A DNA stretch of 64,000 bases from JADLHS01 sp049840435. Its GTDB lineage: Bacteria; Verrucomicrobiota; Verrucomicrobiia; Limisphaerales; JADLHS01. Every line of letters starts with the position of its first letter. Positions within the stretch are counted from its first letter, which is position 1. The position numbers and the translations under genes were made by a program. Of the stretch, positions 59,787 to 64,000 are shown one piece after another. Location of the stretch: assembly GCA_049840435.1 (NCBI GenBank), contig JASGKY010000008.1, positions 1-64,000 of the forward strand, in the 5' to 3' direction. A model generated the notes under the pieces. That model worked only from the letters and a program-made list of their open reading frames with translations, did not search any database and was not told where the DNA came from.

Positions 59787-61801
59787 GCGTTTCCGACCGG
59801 CTTGCTTAAGTCCGCCTTTCGGCGGCTGATCACCTTCACATCATCTTGACCAGATAGCGTTGGCACGGCACTGAAGTGGGAAACAAACCGCTGTTGCACC
59901 AGATGCGTGGACAAAATTCCGACTAGCGCCATGTCGTCGGTTTCGCCAACCGCTTTGCCTTGTTCCAACTTTGTCACGAGCTGACGAACGGCAATCGGAT
60001 TAAAAACCCCGGCAGCGGCCACATGGGAATCCGAAAGCAATTCCCGCACATACGCTGGCGTGGCGGCGTTGAAAAAACTGCGGTGAATCGGCGCGCGATA
60101 GGGACGCTTGCGCCGCTTCCAGATTTGCTCCGGCAAATACTGGCTGGCGAGTTGCCGCAGGAGATACTTGTCCGTCAAGCCGCGCAACTTCAGCCGCGCA
60201 GGAAGACGATTACAAAACTCCATCACACGCACGTCGAGGAAGGGATAACGACCTTCAACCGAGTGCGCCATGGCAACGCGATCACCTTGCGACGACAACA
60301 GGTATTGAGAGAGGAACGTATTGATCTCGAGATACTGAGCCTGCTCAAGTGCGCCCCAAGTCTGGTATCCGTCCGGATACGCGACGGCGCTGGAGTCATT
60401 CTTTTGCTGCTCCAAAACTGCCGCCGAAAAATCTTTAGAGAAGAAGCGCGTGGTGCGACGATTGTTCCGCCAACGGATCGCATGTGAATAATCCGGCGCG
60501 CCAGTTTCCTTCAAGCCAGCCCCGAAAAATGCCGCCAAATAAGACGCGCCAGCGGCGTTGAGATCGATGTCGGGATACAACCGCTTCAGAAGCGCGGAAC
60601 GCCATTTTGAGTCCGGGTTCTGCGCCCAGAAGCGACGGACTTTGGCTTCCTTGAAAATATCGTAACCGCCAAGGAATTCATCGGCGCCCTCGCCCGTCAA
60701 CACGACTTTGAACTTTTGATCGCGAACGAGCTTCGAAAGCAGGAACATCGGCACGGGCGAGGTCCGCATAATCGGGATCTCCGTGTGCCACAGCACATCA
60801 GGAAAAGCGTTGCCTATGTCAGAATGCGTGGCTTGGACGACGTGATGCTTGGTTCCCAAGTAGGCCGCCATTTCCAATTGAAATTTGCTCTCGTCAAATT
60901 TCTCGTCACTGAATGCAATCGAGAAGGTATCCAGTCGACTGACGCCGAGCTTGCGGACAATGGCCGCAATGGCTGATGAATCCAAACCGCCGCTTAGATA
61001 AGCGCCCACCGGCACATCAGCCCGCAACCGGATTCGCGCCGCGTCTTTCAACAACTCGTGAAACTCGGCCACGTAATCGGCGAGCGGACGTTCCTTCACC
61101 ACGCTACCATTCGTCGCGCTGCTGGAAAAATCCGGCTGCCAAAACGCCTTCACCTTCACCTGCCCGGATTTCGCTAACAGATAATGGCCCGGCGGCAGAT
61201 CTACGATGCCGCGAAAACAGGAACGCGGCGACAACGGACTCCAATACGTGAAGATCTGATCTACCGACAGCGGGTCCAGTTCTGCGTTAACTCGCGCATC
61301 AGTAAGAATGGATTTGATCTCCGAGGCAAAAAGTAAACTGCCGCCGACCTGTGTGTAAAATAGCGGGCGCACACCAACCCGGTCTCGCGCCAAGAACAGC
61401 GAGCGATCGCGTTCATTCCAAATGGCGATGGCAAACTGACCGTTGAGCTGTCGCAGACATTCCGGCCCGTATTCTTCATACAGATGCAGGATGACCTCGG
61501 TATCGCAATGCGTGGCAAACTGATGCCCTTTGGCCTCCAGGTCAGCCCGCAGTTCGACATAGTTAAAGATCTCACCGTTAAAAACGATCCATAAGCTTTC
61601 GTCTTCGTTGGTGATCGGTTGCTGTCCTCCGGAAAGGTCTATGATGCTAAGACGCGCATTACCCAACGCCACCTGATCCGACAGGTAAATGCCGAACTGA
61701 TCCGGCCCACGATGGCGCACCATCGCGAGCATCTGCCGTAGTGCGGCTTCAGTCTGCGCCGAAGCTTCGGTCAGATTCAGGATTCCAGCAATGGCACACA
61801 T
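59780..61801 (-). CDS. asnB: Glutamine-dependent asparagine synthase-like amidotransferase (AsnB)
   Basis: The protein starts MCAIAGILNLTEASAQTEAA, with the catalytic Cys2 of the class II glutaminase domain, then MVRHRGPDQFGIYLS and IVFNGEIFNYVELRADLEAK. The synthase domain has the PP-loop VGAYLSGGLDSSAIAAIVRK, VVLTGEGADEFLGGYDIFKE and VEGRYPFLDVRVMEFCNRLP. At 673 residues it is longer than E. coli AsnB (554) and similar to surface-polysaccharide and exosortase-associated versions. In this context it may amidate a uronic acid or an acyl chain rather than make asparagine. Its genes on either side (ACP, ligase) support a dedicated biosynthetic role. Confidence 0.9.
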   Translation of the reverse strand: MCAIAGILNLTEASAQTEAALRQMLAMVRHRGPDQFGIYLSDQVALGNARLSIIDLSGGQQPITNEDESLWIVFNGEIFNYVELRADLEAKGHQFATHCDTEVILHLYEEYGPECLRQLNGQFAIAIWNERDRSLFLARDRVGVRPLFYTQVGGSLLFASEIKSILTDARVNAELDPLSVDQIFTYWSPLSPRSCFRGIVDLPPGHYLLAKSGQVKVKAFWQPDFSSSATNGSVVKERPLADYVAEFHELLKDAARIRLRADVPVGAYLSGGLDSSAIAAIVRKLGVSRLDTFSIAFSDEKFDESKFQLEMAAYLGTKHHVVQATHSDIGNAFPDVLWHTEIPIMRTSPVPMFLLSKLVRDQKFKVVLTGEGADEFLGGYDIFKEAKVRRFWAQNPDSKWRSALLKRLYPDIDLNAAGASYLAAFFGAGLKETGAPDYSHAIRWRNNRRTTRFFSKDFSAAVLEQQKNDSSAVAYPDGYQTWGALEQAQYLEINTFLSQYLLSSQGDRVAMAHSVEGRYPFLDVRVMEFCNRLPARLKLRGLTDKYLLRQLASQYLPEQIWKRRKRPYRAPIHRSFFNAATPAYVRELLSDSHVAAAGVFNPIAVRQLVTKLEQGKAVGETDDMALVGILSTHLVQQRFVSHFSAVPTLSGQDDVKVISRRKADLSKPVGNAC

Positions 61802-61823
61802 GGGTAAAGCTTGCGCGCGGTGT

Positions 61824-62087
61824 TCAGGCAGACTGTTTGCGCCGGACGTAGTCCGCGAGCTTTTGAACCGAATCGAAATGGTCCGGCAAAATATCCTCAG
61901 GCGGCACCGTAACCTTGAAGGTGTTGCCTACGAAAGTGACCAGTTCCATCACGCCGATGGAATCGATGATGCCCGCCTCGAGCAGCGAAGCATCATCCGC
62001 GTGTGTGAAACCATCGCCACTGAACAACATGTTCTCGGCAATGAATTTTTTAATTTGTGATTTCAGACTAACTTCATCCAGCGGCAT
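61824..62087 (-). CDS. Acyl carrier protein, dedicated
   Basis: This 87-residue four-helix carrier has the phosphopantetheine site as GIIDSIGVMELVTFV: Ser in D-S-I, where fatty-acid ACPs usually have DSL. The N-terminal helix (LKSQIKKFIAENMLFSGDGF) and the last helix (FDSVQKLADYVRRKQSA) fit the fold. The DSI variant and its location between asnB and a VOC gene suggest that it is not the fatty-acid ACP but a specialised carrier loaded by the adjacent ligase. The product is likely to be passed to the LpxA-like transferase encoded two genes upstream. Confidence 0.9.
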   Translation of the reverse strand: MPLDEVSLKSQIKKFIAENMLFSGDGFTHADDASLLEAGIIDSIGVMELVTFVGNTFKVTVPPEDILPDHFDSVQKLADYVRRKQSA

Positions 62088-62167
62088 AATATTTATCTAG
62101 TATGTTTAGTGGTTCGGGAACGACTTCGTAAATATCAGCCTGTTGATGGAACAGGCTCTGGCTCGGC

Positions 62168-62590
62168 TTACCCCACCGGGTGCCACCCTTGTTTTTCCTC
62201 GGTGTCAATCAACTCGACGTTGAGATTATTTCGCGTCAAAAAGAATGCAATGTCATTGTTCTTAAAGGCTTCCCCAGGTTGCGGCGGCACAAGAAATTTT
62301 GCCTCCAGCGCTTCCAAAAGAGGAATCTGCACTTGCAAATCCTCACAGCGAAAACACAGGTGATGCAAACCACCACCACGGCGAGCAAACGCAAAGATTG
62401 GCGAAGATTCATCTGCCGGCTCCACCAGCTTTACGGGCAACGAATCACGCTTGGCGAGGAAGACCACCCGGACTTTTTGCCGGGTATTGGTGACGATGTC
62501 GGAATTGCGTTGATAGCCAAAGAGGCTTTCCCACTGCTGGATGCCATCCTCCAAGGAACGCACCACGATTCCAATGTGATCAATAACCAT
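62168..62590 (-). CDS. VOC-fold protein, methylmalonyl-CoA epimerase-like
   Basis: The start at 62590 (MVIDHIGIVVRSLEDGIQQW) gives 140 residues. The first unit has His in IDHIGIVV, and the second has GGGLHHLCFRCEDLQVQI and FFLTRNNLNVELIDTEE. The layout, with metal ligands His, His and Glu at the usual VOC positions, is closest to methylmalonyl-CoA epimerases and lactoylglutathione lyases. It sits between the ACP and the LpxA-like gene. A role such as epimerising or rearranging a carrier-bound acyl group is plausible, yet unproven. It is separated from the LpxA-like gene by only 5 bases. Confidence 0.8.
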   Translation of the reverse strand: MVIDHIGIVVRSLEDGIQQWESLFGYQRNSDIVTNTRQKVRVVFLAKRDSLPVKLVEPADESSPIFAFARRGGGLHHLCFRCEDLQVQIPLLEALEAKFLVPPQPGEAFKNNDIAFFLTRNNLNVELIDTEEKQGWHPVG

Positions 62591-62595
62591 CGCGC

Positions 62596-63372
62596 TTACT
62601 TCCCCTGAGCTTGTTGCTGTTGCATCCACGCCTCATAACCGATGCCATGCCACGGCATGCCGCGATCAAAGCGTTTCATCCAAGGATAGGGATTCCCCTT
62701 GCCCATGGCCACATACTGGCGCACATCCATGATGACTTTCATCGGGTCTCCCATCGCAAGGGAAAAATCCGGCAGCCGTTTATTGACCACGGTATTGGCC
62801 CCGACCAGACAATTCTCCCCAACCTTGATGCCTGGCAAAATGATCGCGTGAACGCCCACCTGCGTGTAGCTCCCGATGAATCCCCCCCGGATATCCGTCG
62901 ATGGCGGATAGGGATCATTCGTCATCACGACATAGGGATAAAGAAAAACGAAATCACCGATCGTACTCCCCTGCGCCAGATGGACGTTGCTGTGCAGCCG
63001 GCAATACTTCCCGATCTTCACCTGCCCTTGAAGATCAGACATTGTTCCCACTGAACTGCACTCCCCGATGACAGTGTTCTCTCGAATGGTCGTGCGGTGA
63101 CCGGAGGAAAATCCCGGCCCAATGTTGCAGGCGGCATAAATAATCGAGTGGCTGCGAACGATGGATTTCTCGCCGATGAGCGTCGGCGGATTCTGATAGT
63201 TCGGGTCGCAGTAGTAGGCGTTCAGCGGCTCACCAAGCACAGTGTCATTGCAGATGATGGTGTCATCGCCGACTTCCACGCCGTCGTAGATGGTGCAATT
63301 ATCACCGATCTTTACATTACGCCCAATTTTCGCACTGGGGCTGATTGAAACATTCCGGCCATTAAACTTCAT
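62596..63372 (-). CDS. LpxA-like left-handed beta-helix acyltransferase
   Basis: The 258-residue protein starts MKFNGRNVSISPSAKIGRNV and is built of hexapeptide repeats (IGDNCTIYDGVEVGDDTIIC, IGKYCRLHSNVHLAQGSTIG, VGVHAIILPGIKVGENCLVG). The central part SSGHRTTIRENTVIGECSSV carries a GH-R segment like the active-site loop of sugar acyltransferases. It differs from true LpxA in lacking the long C-terminal helical domain. Relatives transfer acyl groups from ACP or CoA to amino-sugar nucleotides. As the first gene of the cluster, next to its own ACP, it probably moves an unusual acyl group onto a sugar amine. Confidence 0.85.
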   Translation of the reverse strand: MKFNGRNVSISPSAKIGRNVKIGDNCTIYDGVEVGDDTIICNDTVLGEPLNAYYCDPNYQNPPTLIGEKSIVRSHSIIYAACNIGPGFSSGHRTTIRENTVIGECSSVGTMSDLQGQVKIGKYCRLHSNVHLAQGSTIGDFVFLYPYVVMTNDPYPPSTDIRGGFIGSYTQVGVHAIILPGIKVGENCLVGANTVVNKRLPDFSLAMGDPMKVIMDVRQYVAMGKGNPYPWMKRFDRGMPWHGIGYEAWMQQQQAQGK

Positions 63373-63584
63373 AGTTTTACCAAGGGAACAAACGTCGGGT
63401 TACCGTTCTGAGTAGGTCACAGCGTCTGAAATCTGTCCGGACAGCGTGCGTGCGGCCTGAGTTTTCACTCAGCTGTTGGCGGATGCGATCGTTGAAATAA
63501 GTCTTACATAGTTACACTCGACTACAAACAAATTCTGATTTGCTCCCATCTGATATGAATGAGTGCTCCGATGCTATACACTTC
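63373..63584 (-). promoter_or_regulatory. Leader/promoter region of the glycan cluster with two inverted repeats
   Basis: This gap precedes the first gene of the minus-strand cluster. It holds a perfect 12-base palindrome CTGTCCGGACAG (63433-63444) and a 6-base-pair stem with a GAAA tetraloop (63457-63472, CTGAGT-GAAA-ACTCAG on the minus strand). A TTTGTA...TATGTA-like pair lies further upstream, near 63500-63525. The palindrome could be an operator and the stem an RNA control element; neither matches a regulator known to me. No UpxY/NusG-like antiterminator gene is present. Confidence 0.4.
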
Positions 63585-64000
63585 TTAAGGAATCGCATAA
63601 ACCCGGAAGAACCGGCGCGATTCACTTCCCACCGCATTGGTCAGGGTGGTCACCGAGCCGGTCGCCGTAATGTTCGGGGGCAAATCCGTCCAACTCACAT
63701 CATTCAAGTCATCCTTGAACTGAACTCGATAAACCTGTCCGGGAACCGAATTCCACGAAACCACCACCGTTCCTGGAGCACCAACATTCACAGTGAGAAC
63801 GATTGGATCAGGTTGAGTCACCGTCAGCGTATTTGTGACACTGCCCGTATAGTTCAACTCACTGATCGCCCCAATTACCTGATACGAACCAGCATTGGTC
63901 GGCGCGCTGATCGAGCCATTATAGGTTACCACCACATTCAACCCAGCTGGCGCGGTCGCTACCGTCACAATTCGTGCCGCACCGTTGTAATTCTGATTTA
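63585..64000 (-). CDS. C-terminal end of a large MBG-domain surface protein, runs off right edge
   Basis: The minus-strand frame is open to the right edge. It includes an MBG-type repeat (VTVATAPAGLNVVVTYNGSI, NAGSYQVIGAISELNYTGSV) and a closing beta-sandwich with VVVSWNSVPGQVYRVQFKDD, then RRFFRVYAIP and a stop. This closing module is the usual end of verrucomicrobial giant exported proteins, resembling the tail of the subtilase gene at 41113. The N-terminal part, with the signal peptide and the main domains, is outside the window. MBG domains occur in long adhesin-like repeat arrays. Confidence 0.8.
   Translation of the reverse strand, partial: NQNYNGAARIVTVATAPAGLNVVVTYNGSISAPTNAGSYQVIGAISELNYTGSVTNTLTVTQPDPIVLTVNVGAPGTVVVSWNSVPGQVYRVQFKDDLNDVSWTDLPPNITATGSVTTLTNAVGSESRRFFRVYAIP

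Overview
The window looks like chromosome from a soil or freshwater verrucomicrobium, probably the Pedosphaera/Limisphaerales (subdivision 3) group. This is inferred from gene content, not from a marker-tree placement. The signs are beta-strand-repeat giant surface proteins, LamG- and MBG-type tails, pseudopilins ending in an H-X9-DG motif, a PEP-CTERM protein, a DUF2231 plus planctomycete-type cytochrome c protein, a DUF1080 protein, Tat-exported Gfo/Idh oxidoreductases, and an ECF sigma factor with a long membrane-anchored C-terminal extension. No tRNA, rRNA, CRISPR array, IS element or prophage gene was recognised.

Layout. 1-3.6 kb: end of a surface-protein locus (beta-strand repeats, a zinc metallopeptidase-LamG protein and a membrane-anchored partner). 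3.7-9.7 kb: a two-domain GH43 protein, a broken DUF1294 gene, a Ski2-like helicase and signal peptidase I. 9.7-12.3 kb: lepA and a PEP-CTERM protein. 12.6-14.3 kb: the ribosomal operon rpsP-khpA-trmD-rplS (no rimM), closed by a strong terminator. 14.4-18.6 kb: pseudopilin, hom-thrC, frr. 18.6-25.7 kb: FtsB/DivIC-like protein, Yip1-like protein, murQ, Gfo/Idh, VOC protein, secA. 25.8-35 kb: B12/radical SAM protein, GGQ release-factor-like protein, PQQ-propeller protein, an ABC-2 exporter pair, ECF sigma factor, DUF1080. 35-39.3 kb: a system II cytochrome c maturation operon (His-rich duplicated protein, resB, ccsA). 39.5-51.6 kb: DUF2231-cytochrome, esterase, a giant subtilase with Ig/lamin-tail/DUF11 modules, a zinc-finger/PQQ membrane protein, pseudopilin, DUF423, YbaK, small secreted protein. 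51.8-63.4 kb: an eleven-gene minus-strand surface-glycan cluster. The right edge holds the tail of another MBG-domain giant protein.

The glycan cluster is the best candidate for an unusual system. Its distal part supplies a 3-amino-3,6-dideoxyhexose (ketoisomerase, DegT aminotransferase, hexapeptide N-acetyltransferase), a UDP-HexNAc uronate (6-dehydrogenase) and a flippase. Its promoter-proximal part is an acyl/amide module: LpxA-like acyltransferase, VOC protein, acyl carrier protein, AsnB amidotransferase, AMP-forming acyl ligase and a NadE-like PP-loop amide synthase. Together they suggest a polysaccharide carrying an amidated uronic acid and an unusual ACP-derived N-acyl group. That product is inference.

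A major caution is sequence quality or gene decay. About 25-30 single-base frame breaks interrupt otherwise well-preserved genes, including secA and lepB, which should be essential. Nearly all look like one-base insertions or deletions, so such genes are annotated across their full span and the breaks are noted. All clear cases fall in minus-strand genes and none in the 16 plus-strand genes.
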